From an uncultured bacterium (GTDB lineage: Bacteria > Bacteroidota > Bacteroidia > Bacteroidales > Bacteroidaceae), in the NCBI GenBank assembly GCA_945829425.1, contig CALZUQ010000004.1, positions 1 to 64,000 of the forward strand: a stretch of DNA of 64,000 nt, given 5' to 3'. This document shows positions 29,849-40,815 of the stretch, piece by piece. Position numbers and translations under genes: made by a program. The notes beneath the pieces are model-generated. The model saw only the letters and a list, made by a program, of their open reading frames with translations, had not been told where the DNA came from and searched no databases. Each line of letters opens with the position of its first letter. Position 1 is the first letter of the stretch.

Positions 29849-30931
29849 ATGGATTTGAAAATTGCTGTTCTGGCTGGTGATGGCATCGGCCCGGAGATTA
29901 TGGAGCAGGGAGTAGCGGTACTGTCTGCCGTAGCTGAGAAATACGGACATAACGTGACATATCAAGAGGCACTGTGCGGAGCACACGCCATTGACGAGGT
30001 CGGCGACCCGTTCCCTGAGGAGACGTTCCGCATCTGCGAGGCTGCCGACGCTGTCCTCTTCGCTTCCGTCGGCGACCCGAAGTTCGACAACGACCCTACC
30101 GCCAAGGTACGTCCAGAGCAGGGTCTCCTCGCCATGCGCAAGAAGCTCGGTCTCTTTGCCAACATACGTCCTGTCACCACTTTCGACTGCCTCGTACATA
30201 AATCTCCGCTGAAAGACGAGATTGTGCGCGGCGCGGACTTCATCTGCATCCGCGAGCTTACCGGAGGAATGTACTTCGGCAAGAAGCAGGAGCCTGCCAT
30301 GAACAGCGAGAAAGGCACTGAGGACGCCCTCGACACAAACTACTACACACGCCCCGAGGTGGAGCGCATACTGCGCGTAGGATATCAGTACGCCCTTCAG
30401 CGCAAGAAACACCTCACCGTGGTAGACAAGGCCAATGTCCTTGCCTCAAGCCGTCTGTGGCGCAAGGTGGCACAGGAGATTATGACAGAATATCCTGAGG
30501 TAGAGACAGACTTCATGTATGTTGACAATGCCGCAATGCGCATGATCCAGGACCCGAAGTTCTTCGACGTCATGGTGACGGAGAACACCTTCGGCGACAT
30601 CCTCACCGACGAAGGCTCTTGCATCACCGGTTCCATGGGTCTTCTCCCTTCTGCCTCTACCGGCTCTTCGACACCAGTCTTCGAACCTATCCACGGCTCA
30701 TGGCCACAGGGCAAGGGTCTGAACATCGCCAACCCTCTGGCGCAGATCCTCTCCGTAGCAATGCTTTTCGAATACTTCAACCTCAAGGAGGAGGGTGCCC
30801 TCATCCGCGAAGCTGTCGACGCTTCCCTCGCCCAGAACGTACGCACACCGGAGATACAGGTGGAAGGCGGCGGAAAATACGGCACGAAGGAAGTCGGAGC
30901 ATGGATAACAGACTACATACGTAAAAAGTAA
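29849..30931 (+). CDS. leuB: 3-isopropylmalate dehydrogenase
   Basis: [57 protein letters not shown]. Confidence 0.95.
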   Translation: MDLKIAVLAGDGIGPEIMEQGVAVLSAVAEKYGHNVTYQEALCGAHAIDEVGDPFPEETFRICEAADAVLFASVGDPKFDNDPTAKVRPEQGLLAMRKKLGLFANIRPVTTFDCLVHKSPLKDEIVRGADFICIRELTGGMYFGKKQEPAMNSEKGTEDALDTNYYTRPEVERILRVGYQYALQRKKHLTVVDKANVLASSRLWRKVAQEIMTEYPEVETDFMYVDNAAMRMIQDPKFFDVMVTENTFGDILTDEGSCITGSMGLLPSASTGSSTPVFEPIHGSWPQGKGLNIANPLAQILSVAMLFEYFNLKEEGALIREAVDASLAQNVRTPEIQVEGGGKYGTKEVGAWITDYIRKK

Positions 30932-31016
30932 ACACAAACCCTCCTGCCGACACCGCACCGTCAGCAGGAGACCCACCAAAAGGTGGGTTCTACACATTCC
31001 TACCGAACGAAACATC

Positions 31017-31937
31017 ATGCCATTACGCCTTCCCGATAATCTGCCTGCCATAGAGATACTGCAGAAGGAGAATATCTTCGTCATGGACGAGCACAGAGCA
31101 CATGGTCAGGATATCCGCCCTCTGAAGATTGTCATTCTCAACCTCATGCCTCTGAAGATTACTACAGAGACCGACCTGCTGCGCCTCCTCTCCAACACCC
31201 CGCTGCAGATGGACATAACGTTCATGAAGCTGAAGTCGCATACGCCGAAGAACACACCTATAGAACACATGATGATGTTCTACAAGGACTTCGACAGCTT
31301 GCGCGGCGAACGCTTTGACGGCATGATCATCACCGGAGCGCCCGTAGAGCAGATGGACTTTGAGGACGTGGCGTACTGGCCTGAGGTCAGCGCAATCTTC
31401 GAATGGGCGAAGACACACGTCACCAGTACGATGTATATCTGCTGGGCAGCCCAGGCAGGCATGTACTATCACTATGGCGTGCCGAAGCACGACCTTCAGA
31501 GGAAGATGTTCGGCATATTCAAACACCACTGCACCACCTCGCTCCACCTGCCTATCTTCCGTGGCTTCGACGACATGTTCCGCATGCCCCACAGCCGGCA
31601 TACGGAGGTAAGACGCGAAGACATAGAGCAACACCCCGAGCTGACAATAATAGCCGAGAGCAACGAGAGCGGCGTGGGCATAGTAATGGCGAGAGAAGGA
31701 AGGGAGTTTTTCATTACCGGACACATGGAATACAATCCAGACACTCTCGACAATGAATACAAGAGGGACATGGGCAAACGCGACGATGTCGACATGCCAC
31801 AGAACTACTACCACCACGACAACATAGCCCAAGGGCCGTTCGTGCGCTGGAGGGCTCATGCCAACCTCCTCTTCCAGAACTGGATAAACTATTACGTCTA
31901 CCAGGCTACGCCATACGATATCAACCAGATCAAATAA
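31017..31937 (+). CDS. metA: Homoserine O-acyltransferase (MetA family)
   Basis: [49 protein letters not shown]. Confidence 0.95.
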   Translation: MPLRLPDNLPAIEILQKENIFVMDEHRAHGQDIRPLKIVILNLMPLKITTETDLLRLLSNTPLQMDITFMKLKSHTPKNTPIEHMMMFYKDFDSLRGERFDGMIITGAPVEQMDFEDVAYWPEVSAIFEWAKTHVTSTMYICWAAQAGMYYHYGVPKHDLQRKMFGIFKHHCTTSLHLPIFRGFDDMFRMPHSRHTEVRREDIEQHPELTIIAESNESGVGIVMAREGREFFITGHMEYNPDTLDNEYKRDMGKRDDVDMPQNYYHHDNIAQGPFVRWRAHANLLFQNWINYYVYQATPYDINQIK

Positions 31938-31966
31938 CCCCTCCCCACCACACACACAACCTACCT

Positions 31967-33874
31967 ATGCGAGAGATAGAACTCCTGGCACCGGCAAAGA
32001 ACCTACAGTGCGGCATCGCGGCGATAGACCACGGTGCCGACGCTGTTTACATAGGTGCCGACAGCTTCGGGGCGCGTCATGCTGCCGGCAACAGCGTAGA
32101 AGACATTGCCCTGCTATGCCGTCACGCCCATACCTTCGGCGCAAAGGTCTACGCTACGGTAAACACCGTGGTCTACGACGACGAGACAGACCGTGCCGTG
32201 GCTCTGCTGCGCCGTCTGCACTCCGCCGGTGTCGACGCTGTGCTGCTGCAGGACATGGGGCTCCTCGCCCTTGTGCGTCGCGACGCCCCCGACCTTGCCG
32301 GGAGCATAGTATGGCACGCATCGACACAGACAGACAACCGCACGGCGGAGAAGGTGGCATGGCTGCAGGCGCAGGGGTTTCGCCGTGCCGTCCTGGCACG
32401 TGAGCTGACACTCGACGAAATAAACGCCATACACCGTGACGTGCCGGACATGGAGCTTGAGGTATTCATACACGGAGCCTTGTGCGTAAGCTATTCCGGA
32501 CAGTGTTACGCCTCACAGCGCTGTTTCCAACGCTCCGCCAACCGTGGCGAATGCGCCCAGATGTGCCGCATGAGATATTCTCTCATCGACGCTGAGGGAC
32601 ACTCCGTAGCCGACGACGCTTATTTCCTCTCGCTGAAAGACCAGTGCCAGTACGACAATCTGGAGGACATCATCGATGCCGGGGCGTGCTCGCTGAAGAT
32701 TGAGGGCAGGCTGAAGGACGTGGCTTATGTCAAGAACGTCGTGGCGGCATACAGCATGAAGCTCAACGACATCATAGCACGCCGCAACGCGCAAGGTGCA
32801 AGGCTCCTGGCACGCGCCTCATGGGGCACGGCGGAGTATTCCTTCACACCCGACCTCCGACGTAGCTTCAACCGTGGATATACCGACTATTTCCTCCACG
32901 GCAGACATCGTGACATGGCATCCCTGCTCACCCCGAAAGCCATCGGTGAATATGTGGGAAAGGTGAAAGAGATACGCCGTGGCAGACAGACATCCTTCAA
33001 CGTTGCTGGCACGGCAGCCTTTGTCAACGGCGACGGCCTGTGCTTCATAGACAGCCGAGGCGAGCTGCGCGGTTTCCGCGTAAACCGTGCTGAGGGCAAC
33101 AGGCTCTTTCCCCTCGCCATGCCCGAAGGCCTCACTCCCGGCACACCGTTATACCGCAGTCAGGACAAAGCCTTCGACGACCTTCTCTCCTCCAGGACGG
33201 CTCAAAGGACAATACCTTTGGACATACGCATAGAGGACCGTGGCGACAGCGTGGCCATGACCCTGACAGGCTGTGAACGCCACGGCACACTGCCACCGCT
33301 GCACGGCGAGGCGACAATGTCTCTCGGAGAACGTCAGCAGGCACAGAAGCCACAGCGTGAGAATATCGTGCGTCAGGCATCACGCCTTGGTGCCACGGCA
33401 TATTCCGTGGGGAGCATCAGCGTGGACGCTTCGCTCGACAATGTCTTCATACCTGCCAGCATGCTCAGCGAACTGCGTCGGAAAGCCATAGAAAGCATTG
33501 CCCTTGACCGGACATCAGAGCAGGAAAGAGGACAGCAGGACAGGAAAGGAAGACAGGTGTCAACCCACGATATTCCGGAAGACAGATACCACATGCGTTT
33601 TCCGTATCTTCACAACGCCACGAACCATGCCGCCAAAGCGTTTTACAACGCCAACGGCATATCTGCCGAGGGCTTTGAGACCATGAGGGCTGAGAAGGGA
33701 GGGAAATACCTCCTCATGCAATGCCGCTACTGCATACGCCACGCCCTCGGACATTGCAAGAAGACAGAAGGCAAGGCAGAATGGCGCGAACCGTTATCGC
33801 TGAGGTTGGCTGACGGCAGGACCTTCACACTTGAGTTCGACTGCAAGAACTGTCAGATGAACGTCTTGGGATGA
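31967..33874 (+). CDS. Peptidase U32 family protein
   Basis: ELLAPAKNLQCGIAAIDHGADAVYIG; GALCVSYSGQCYASQRCFQRSANRGECAQMCRMRY; LKIEGRLKDVAYV. Confidence 0.93.
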   Translation: MREIELLAPAKNLQCGIAAIDHGADAVYIGADSFGARHAAGNSVEDIALLCRHAHTFGAKVYATVNTVVYDDETDRAVALLRRLHSAGVDAVLLQDMGLLALVRRDAPDLAGSIVWHASTQTDNRTAEKVAWLQAQGFRRAVLARELTLDEINAIHRDVPDMELEVFIHGALCVSYSGQCYASQRCFQRSANRGECAQMCRMRYSLIDAEGHSVADDAYFLSLKDQCQYDNLEDIIDAGACSLKIEGRLKDVAYVKNVVAAYSMKLNDIIARRNAQGARLLARASWGTAEYSFTPDLRRSFNRGYTDYFLHGRHRDMASLLTPKAIGEYVGKVKEIRRGRQTSFNVAGTAAFVNGDGLCFIDSRGELRGFRVNRAEGNRLFPLAMPEGLTPGTPLYRSQDKAFDDLLSSRTAQRTIPLDIRIEDRGDSVAMTLTGCERHGTLPPLHGEATMSLGERQQAQKPQRENIVRQASRLGATAYSVGSISVDASLDNVFIPASMLSELRRKAIESIALDRTSEQERGQQDRKGRQVSTHDIPEDRYHMRFPYLHNATNHAAKAFYNANGISAEGFETMRAEKGGKYLLMQCRYCIRHALGHCKKTEGKAEWREPLSLRLADGRTFTLEFDCKNCQMNVLG

Positions 33875-33951
33875 TGACCTTGACCTTAACCTTGACCTTA
33901 ACCTTAACCTTAACCTTGACCTTAACCTTAACCTTGACCTTAACCTTGACA
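33875..33951. repeat. Hexamer tandem array (GACCTT/AACCTT)n, about 12 units
   Basis: Direct read immediately after the U32 stop codon. Confidence 0.95.
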
Positions 33952-33981
33952 AGATAAATAAATCAGGAGAACAGCGTGACA

Positions 33982-35028
33982 ATGTCTATCGGAAGGATTA
34001 TAATATTTGTTTTCCTGCTCGTCTCGTGTTACAGCGAGAAGAGCAAGGACCATGACGCCCTCGTCATTCCGGGGGCTGATGTCGTCACGCCCTCTGTCGA
34101 CTCCCTCACTCAGCAACATATCGCCGACTCCATATCGTTCAGTTCGCAGCATCACTATACCAAGAACTATAACTTCATAGTAAAGGCAGACTCCATGACG
34201 CTGCTGAAACAACAGCCGGAAGAGGTGACAAGCCAGAGGGAGTTTCCAATAGACATGACGGAGACTGTCTACGACAGTATTACGCTACGCCGTGGAGAGG
34301 TCATCGTAGTAGCCGAGATACGCATCATTCCCGCCGATACGGTAGACACGGTATGGGTACAGGTGGCACGCGACCAGGAGACCTTCGGCTGGATACATGA
34401 GTCGGCAATGCTGAAAGGCGTGGTGCCGCGCGATCCTATCTCACAGTTCATCTCGTTCTTCTCGGACAGGCACATTCTCTGGACACTCATTGCCGTGGCG
34501 GCAATCTTAGTGACATACACGTTGCGGCTCATCAGGAAGAAGAAGGCCAAGATCATACACCTCAACGACATACCGTCGTTCTACCCTACCCTGCTCGTTC
34601 TCACTCTGGCTCTCGCGGCTACGGTTTACTCCTCCATACAACTCTTCGAACCTGAGATGTGGCGGCATTTCTATTATCACCCTACGCTTAACCCTCTCAG
34701 CGTACCTCCAATGCTGGGTGTCTTCCTCGCCTTGGTATGGCTGCTGCCAATCCTCGGCATGGCGACAGTGGAGGACGTCTTCCACCATATGCCGTTCGAA
34801 GAGGCTGTCCTCTACCTTGCCGGACTTGCCGCAGTATGTATGGTGGTCTACATGGTGTTCAGCGTCTCGACACTCTATTTCATAGGCTACGCCCTCTTCG
34901 TGGCATACGCCTATTTCTCCGTCTCTGTCTTCTACCGCCACAGACGACTGGTGTTCTACTGCGGAAAATGCGGAAAAGCGCTGACGCAGAAAGGACGGTG
35001 CCCACACTGCGGAGCGATAAACGTGTGA
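33982..35028 (+). CDS. Hypothetical membrane lipoprotein with C-terminal zinc ribbon
   Basis: LLVSCYSEKS lipobox-like; TM segments; terminal CGKCGKALTQKGRCPHCGAINV. Confidence 0.75.
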   Translation: MSIGRIIIFVFLLVSCYSEKSKDHDALVIPGADVVTPSVDSLTQQHIADSISFSSQHHYTKNYNFIVKADSMTLLKQQPEEVTSQREFPIDMTETVYDSITLRRGEVIVVAEIRIIPADTVDTVWVQVARDQETFGWIHESAMLKGVVPRDPISQFISFFSDRHILWTLIAVAAILVTYTLRLIRKKKAKIIHLNDIPSFYPTLLVLTLALAATVYSSIQLFEPEMWRHFYYHPTLNPLSVPPMLGVFLALVWLLPILGMATVEDVFHHMPFEEAVLYLAGLAAVCMVVYMVFSVSTLYFIGYALFVAYAYFSVSVFYRHRRLVFYCGKCGKALTQKGRCPHCGAINV

Positions 35029-35109
35029 GGACAGCTTGGCGGAGAAAGTACAAGCAACAGACACCCGTCTGTTACAGAAAGAATATAAATCTTTAAACAC
35101 ATCCAAACA

Positions 35110-35730
35110 ATGAAGAAAACAATTATCAGACTTGCTGCAGTGGCAGTACTACTCTTCGGCAGCAACAGCATTCAGGCACAGTCGTTACTCGGCTCATTGA
35201 AGAACGTGTTAAGCGGTACGGAAGACGTGGCCTCCGGGCTCGCCTCTATCTTCTCGTCAAGCAAGCAGGCTACGGCAGACAACATCGTAGGGACATGGGC
35301 GTATGAGTCGCCGGCAATAGTCTTCCAGTCTGACGACCTTCTCTCAAAGGCAGGCACAGCGATAGCCTCCAAGAAGTTAGAGACGAAGCTTCAGGAGACG
35401 CTGACGAAATACGGCATCGCTCCGGGCAATTTCACCATAACATTCAAGTCCGACGGCACATTCAGCGAGACGATAAAAGGCAAGACATACAGCGGAAAAT
35501 GGACTGTCAAGGACAGCAAGCTGGTGCTGACATACGCTCTGAAGACAATGACGATAACGACGCAGAAAGACGGCAACAACCTTCTCTTCGTCACCGACGC
35601 CACAAAGCTCCTCACACTCCTGCAGACCCTCGGAGCCAAGACAGCCACGTCGTCAAGCCTCTCTACCATCACCTCCCTGGCAAAGAACATCAAAGGCATG
35701 CAGGTGGGCATCACGCTGGTAAAGAAATAA
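35110..35730 (+). CDS. DUF4923-like secreted protein
   Basis: Signal peptide; lipocalin-like GTFSETIKGKTYSGKWTVKDSKLVLTY. Confidence 0.7.
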   Translation: MKKTIIRLAAVAVLLFGSNSIQAQSLLGSLKNVLSGTEDVASGLASIFSSSKQATADNIVGTWAYESPAIVFQSDDLLSKAGTAIASKKLETKLQETLTKYGIAPGNFTITFKSDGTFSETIKGKTYSGKWTVKDSKLVLTYALKTMTITTQKDGNNLLFVTDATKLLTLLQTLGAKTATSSSLSTITSLAKNIKGMQVGITLVKK

Positions 35731-35768
35731 TCCCACCTTACGCTTTAGAACCTCTACAGGTGGCAATA

Positions 35769-35835
35769 CCCCCTGCCATCATTCAGCCGTACAGTTCAAG
35801 AGGCTTGAACAGTACGGCTGAATGATGGCAGGGGG
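35769..35835. terminator. Very long near-perfect hairpin (24-bp perfect stem + A.A + 7-bp stem)
   Basis: CCCCCTGCCATCATTCAGCCGTAC-A-GTTCAAG..CTTGAAC-A-GTACGGCTGAATGATGGCAGGGGG. Confidence 0.85.
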
Positions 35836-35996
35836 TTTCTTAAAATTCCCACCTTAAGGCTCACGCTCCAATCATCCAAACATTGTTACTCGCCACAATG
35901 TCATTAAAAGGGCATGATTTCTTAAGCGTTCGAATATCTTTTGTATTAAAATGTAATTTTTTTAATAATTTTCTTTGGAAAATAAAAACTTTATAG

Positions 35997-36004
35997 TACC
36001 TTTG
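35997..36004 (+). promoter_or_regulatory. TACCTTTG promoter motif immediately before repeat B
   Basis: TAnnTTTG match 10 bp upstream of the repeat end. Confidence 0.45.
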
Positions 36005-36014
36005 CAACTGTTTT

Positions 36015-36208
36015 AAGGTTGGTTCTATTAATTCGCTTTGTCAGAATTCCGATTTATCTCTGAGAGCAGAGTGTCAGTTTATGAGGGAGCGATGCGGGCA
36101 TCGTGACCGAGGAAACTGGCAGTATGCGCCAGAGAGAAACGGAAAGATGACAAACGTCAATACATGATTACTTACATTTTGACGGTGGGAATTAATAGAA
36201 CCAACCTT
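36015..36208 (+). repeat. Foldback repeat element copy B (194 bp)
   Basis: AAGGTTGGTTCTATTAATTCGCTTTGTCAGA...TTTGACGGTGGGAATTAATAGAACCAACCTT. Confidence 0.9.
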
Positions 36209-36389
36209 ATGCCAAAGGAGCAGAAGGCTCTACGTGAAGCAAAAAGGCGTAGAAAATACACTTCCACGCATTTCATCTACGAAAGGCTGCTTTATGACTA
36301 CAAAGCCTAAAGGTGGGAATAGCCTGTTTACATTCTTTGGAATGATTGCTATACAATTAACGATATATAAACTAACAATTACAAAACTC

Positions 36390-38261
36390 ATGAAAAAAAT
36401 CTACTATTTTATCCTGACAGCGCTGCTCAGCGTTGTCGGCATGACAGCAAAGGCTCAGACAATCACCGTAACGGTGGATGTTGACGACGCAAACAGAGTA
36501 GGCATTCAGGTTCAAAACGCTAATTACGTCTTGGAAGAACAGACTGTGGTAACAGGCAAGAACGTGATTACCATGGATGCTTACAAACAATTGAGGATAT
36601 ACGCCAAGAGCGGAGCTCTGCTTTCTACCGTAAAAGACGTTACTAACGGTTGGGATGTCTCAACAGGCTATAAGAGCGAATATTCAAATAACCCGTATTC
36701 TGATGTAACATACTCCGTGACATCAGTGTCAGAAGATGCGGTATATACAAAATCCTTCAAACTGACTGTTGACGACCCTTCAATAAACGTCACGCTGACA
36801 GGTTCTTACAGAGGCATAAAACTGACAGCCGGCGAGAATACAGTAAAATACGACCCTCAGACGGAGACACAGGTCATGATAAGCCCTTACGGCGGCAAAC
36901 CTTTATATAAGGTTACTGACGGTGGCAATGACGTTACAGCTCAGGGCAATACATATTACGTAGAACTCAGCGAGGCAACAGACATCAACGTAAAGGCAGC
37001 ATGGCCTGCTGACGTGAAGTTCAAGGTTTCTTTCGTATTTGGCACCGAGGAGTCAAAGAACTTCGTGAGCAGTGTATCTGTCGACGGCACACCGGTAAAC
37101 GACTTCATCAACAGCTTTGAGGTGCAGGGCGGTTCACAGCTTTCTATCACAGGCAACAACACAGAGTATGTTCTCGACAAATTCCTCAAGAACGGATCAT
37201 CAGAATACTTCGGCTACGGACAGTATAACAGCTACATCACTGGAGACGTAGTCTTCGGCATCACCGCCCACAAATACGGCACTATAAAGGTTACGCTCAA
37301 CATCGACGACCCGGCTAACGTGACGGTTTACGACGGCTACGAGTACAACAACAAGATAATCAACGTCGTTGCCGGCAGCAACACCGTAGAACTCAGCGAG
37401 GGCGGCAACAAGACCATCACAATAAAAGCTAACGAAGGCTGCTTCCTGACTTCTGTAAGTGACGGAACGACGGAATACTTCTACTCTGGCAGCACAAGTG
37501 CTTCTGTCTATAACCTTCAGGACGGCATGACTGTCACCGTGAAGTCAGGCAAGAAAGTACGTGAGAAAGAAGCTACCGTATTAGTTTACGGAAGAGAGAA
37601 AGCATCATGGTATTTCAACTTCGCAAGCGAGACAGACAGATATTATCAATTCGACTTCGCTGAGGGCAATGGCTCTTTGAAGTTCGGCGACAGCGACCTT
37701 CCTTTCAACTTCGGATGCGGCGGTCCTGAGATAAGCGAGAGCACAGTATTCATCAACGGCGTTCGTGCTCATGCATACTATGGACAGTACAAACTGTTCT
37801 TCGACAACGGCGCAACGATAATCATCGACCTTGACAACACCACTCTCAACGACCGCAAGACCCTCAACATCGACTTGGAGGGCGTAGAGGCAAGCGTAAT
37901 AAGCAAGGTGGAAATACCTAACGGCGAGGCTTACGAATGGGCTACAAAGGGTATAACATACCTCCCGGAATGGATGTCGTCAGTAGGTTTCGACATAACC
38001 ATTACCCCGGCAGCGGGAGCTGTAATGGGCGTAAAGGTTGACGGCACACCGATAGACTCTGACGCTGAGGGCAAGTTCAACGTGACACTGACAAAGGACA
38101 TCAAGTCACTCGCGATTTACGACCCTGCCACAGGCATAACAGAGGTTAACGCTGAGACAGCAAAGACAAACGGCAAGATTTACACCGTTGCCGGAGTAGA
38201 GGTAAAGAACGCCAAGAAGGGTCTTTACATCATCAACGGCAAGGCACAGGTTGTGAAATAA
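36390..38261 (+). CDS. Secreted repeat protein with T9SS-like C-terminal tail
   Basis: Signal peptide MKKIYYFILTALLSVVGMTAKAQ; repeated VTVDVDDANRV/VTLNIDDPANVTV modules; tail GKIYTVAGVEVKNAKKGLYIINGKAQVVK. Confidence 0.8.
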   Translation: MKKIYYFILTALLSVVGMTAKAQTITVTVDVDDANRVGIQVQNANYVLEEQTVVTGKNVITMDAYKQLRIYAKSGALLSTVKDVTNGWDVSTGYKSEYSNNPYSDVTYSVTSVSEDAVYTKSFKLTVDDPSINVTLTGSYRGIKLTAGENTVKYDPQTETQVMISPYGGKPLYKVTDGGNDVTAQGNTYYVELSEATDINVKAAWPADVKFKVSFVFGTEESKNFVSSVSVDGTPVNDFINSFEVQGGSQLSITGNNTEYVLDKFLKNGSSEYFGYGQYNSYITGDVVFGITAHKYGTIKVTLNIDDPANVTVYDGYEYNNKIINVVAGSNTVELSEGGNKTITIKANEGCFLTSVSDGTTEYFYSGSTSASVYNLQDGMTVTVKSGKKVREKEATVLVYGREKASWYFNFASETDRYYQFDFAEGNGSLKFGDSDLPFNFGCGGPEISESTVFINGVRAHAYYGQYKLFFDNGATIIIDLDNTTLNDRKTLNIDLEGVEASVISKVEIPNGEAYEWATKGITYLPEWMSSVGFDITITPAAGAVMGVKVDGTPIDSDAEGKFNVTLTKDIKSLAIYDPATGITEVNAETAKTNGKIYTVAGVEVKNAKKGLYIINGKAQVVK

Positions 38262-38433
38262 TCAAACCATACAGACTACACAAAGAGCAGGCAGACTGTA
38301 AGGCAAAGACAGTCTTACCTGCTCTTTTCGTAAACAATAGAGGTGAGGAATAATAATACCACATAATAGAACCCACCTGAAAATTGATATTAAGAGAGCA
38401 AAGAATCACTACCTACAACAATTCTTACACGAC

Positions 38434-40788
38434 ATGAAGAAAACACTCTTATCACTTGCCATGGTACTGGCGGTAACGGCAGCATCGGCACAACCGGGAC
38501 TATCGGTGAAAAACCGCGTAGCCCTTCAGCAGTTCAAGATGAACCAGGCTGGAAGTCCTTTCAGCACAAAAGCCAGCAGAATAAACAAGGTGAAAGGCAA
38601 ACTGGGAATACCACGTAAGGACGTCCTCGCCATAACACGTCTTGCCGACGGCGTTACGGAGGCCGACCTCCGCGCAGAGGGCATCAACGTGATACGTTGC
38701 AGCTACGGCTTCGCGTTCATCTCAACGCCTGTTGAAGACGCTGAGCGTATCTGCTCGCTGAATATGTTCAAGGACATCCAGTTTGAGAAGCCTGTCAAGG
38801 CGAAGATGGTCTACGCCCGTGAAGTGATCGGCGCAAGCCAGCTGCACCAAGGCATAGGACTGACACAGGCATATACGGGCAAAGGCGTTGTCTGCGGCAT
38901 TGTCGACAACGGCTTTGATGTCAACCACGTCAACTTCCTTGACGACGAGGGCAACCACAGGGTGAAGTACTTCGAGACGATAGGTCTGAAAGCTGACGCT
39001 CAAGGCAATTATGACCTCGACATTAAGTACGTACAGACGCCGAAAGAAATGGCGGAAGTGACCACCGACAACGAAAAATCGTACCACGGCACACACACCA
39101 TGGGCATCATGGCGGGAAGCTACCGTGGCAACGCCAGGGTGGCGACACTCGAACAGGCAGCGTCGGGAAAACTTGATGCAAAGGTATACGAAAGCGCGCC
39201 AAACCCGTATTACGGCATAGCATACGAGGCAGACATCGTGGCGGCAGCGCCTCTCGACATGGTTGACGTAGAGCTGGCACAGGGTGTCCTCGACATGGCG
39301 GCATACGCCGGATATTCCGGAAAGCCGGTGGTTATAAACCTCTCCATGGGCAGCTCACAGGGTCCTCACGACGGCTCTGACGTCATATGTCAGGTGTTCG
39401 ACAAGATAGCTAAAGAACTGAACGGAAAAATCGTTGTCGCTTCGGGCAACGAGGGAGACATGAAGCTCGCCATAAACAAGACCTTTACTGCGGACGACAA
39501 AGTGATGCAGTCGTTCATTGAGGGAGCGACGGTGGAAATGGATGAAGGCAAAACATATATGAGATTCGGCTCACTGGAATTCTACAGCAACGACAAGACG
39601 CCACCTGCAGAAGTGCAGATTATCATATACAACAAATCACGCAAGGCTATATCAGGACGATTCTCCATGTCACTGACGGAAGTGCCGAAGCAGACAGCAA
39701 AGTACTGGTGCAGCCCAGGCTATGAAGAATATACCGGAGTCAAGGCGGACCAGAAGTTCAGCAAATACTTCGAGGGATACCTGGGCATAGGCTGGGACAT
39801 AGACCCCGGCAGCGGCAGGGCATACGCCATCTTGGACATCGCGACGATAGACAACATGTTGAACAACAAGGATAGCAACTATATCTTAGGATTCAAGATA
39901 ACAGGTGCCGACGGACAGCGTATTGACGGATTTGCCATGGGCGACGTCATCTACGGCATAGACAACTTCGGCATCGACGGCTTCGACGACGGAACATGCA
40001 ACGGAACGGTCTCCAACGAGTCAACAGCGAAGAGCGTACTCTGCGTAGGATCCATAACGTCATGCAACGTATGGCCTCAGCTCGACGGCAGCGCATACTC
40101 ACAGCTTGAGAACGGACAGCCTATCGAGACAGCTGGCAAGGTAAGCTCCTTCACTTCGTACGGCACACTCGTCGACGGACGTAACCTGCCTCACGTGCTG
40201 GCGCCGGGAGCGTATGTCATATCGTCCATGAACCGTTACTACTTCGGAGGAGCAGACCTCTCACAGTATGAGGACCTTCTCACCGCCAAGGCTCTCACCC
40301 CTAACAACGACCCATTCGGCTGGTCGTTAGGAACGTCAATGGCATGTCCTGTCGTGACAGGCACTATAGCTCTCTGGCTTGAGGCAAACCCTGAGCTTAC
40401 CATGGACGAGATAAAGGACATCATAGCCACAACGGCGATAAAGACCGACGACATGGTGCTCGACGACCCGGTACAGGTGGGCTACGGAATGATTGACGCT
40501 TACGAAGGACTGAAGGAAGTGTTGAGACGTAAGGGCAGCAGCGGAGTGAAGAACGTCACATCGGAGGACAACCGCCTCGTGGTGACTCCTGACGGCGACC
40601 GTCGCGTGAAAGTATTCGTGGCTGGCGAGAGCGAGCTGAAGATTGAGGTCTTCGACGTTGCCGGAGTAAACGTAGTGGAGAAAACCGTCGCCGGAGACGA
40701 AGCGCTGATAGACCTCAGCGGCAACGCAAAGGGTGCGTACGTCATAAAGGTCAATGGCCGCCTCTCGAAATGTGTATTGATTAAGTAA
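38434..40788 (+). CDS. S8 (subtilisin) family serine peptidase, secreted, T9SS-like tail
   Basis: Catalytic triad motifs VCGIVDNGFD, SYHGTHTMGIMAG, LGTSMACPVVTG. Confidence 0.93.
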   Translation: MKKTLLSLAMVLAVTAASAQPGLSVKNRVALQQFKMNQAGSPFSTKASRINKVKGKLGIPRKDVLAITRLADGVTEADLRAEGINVIRCSYGFAFISTPVEDAERICSLNMFKDIQFEKPVKAKMVYAREVIGASQLHQGIGLTQAYTGKGVVCGIVDNGFDVNHVNFLDDEGNHRVKYFETIGLKADAQGNYDLDIKYVQTPKEMAEVTTDNEKSYHGTHTMGIMAGSYRGNARVATLEQAASGKLDAKVYESAPNPYYGIAYEADIVAAAPLDMVDVELAQGVLDMAAYAGYSGKPVVINLSMGSSQGPHDGSDVICQVFDKIAKELNGKIVVASGNEGDMKLAINKTFTADDKVMQSFIEGATVEMDEGKTYMRFGSLEFYSNDKTPPAEVQIIIYNKSRKAISGRFSMSLTEVPKQTAKYWCSPGYEEYTGVKADQKFSKYFEGYLGIGWDIDPGSGRAYAILDIATIDNMLNNKDSNYILGFKITGADGQRIDGFAMGDVIYGIDNFGIDGFDDGTCNGTVSNESTAKSVLCVGSITSCNVWPQLDGSAYSQLENGQPIETAGKVSSFTSYGTLVDGRNLPHVLAPGAYVISSMNRYYFGGADLSQYEDLLTAKALTPNNDPFGWSLGTSMACPVVTGTIALWLEANPELTMDEIKDIIATTAIKTDDMVLDDPVQVGYGMIDAYEGLKEVLRRKGSSGVKNVTSEDNRLVVTPDGDRRVKVFVAGESELKIEVFDVAGVNVVEKTVAGDEALIDLSGNAKGAYVIKVNGRLSKCVLIK

Positions 40789-40815
40789 TTTATAACCTTC
40801 CAAAACACTATACCT

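Noticed and set aside
33875-33951. Hexamer array as a real telomere or CRISPR
   Set aside because: Internal to a chromosome-like region between intact genes, only two degenerate hexamers, no spacers.
34507-35106. Numerous antisense ORFs of 60-360 aa (for example 34507..35106 -, 59953..61044 -, 31023..31955 -)
   Set aside because: They are shadows of well-supported + strand genes, with compositionally biased translations and no recognisable domains.
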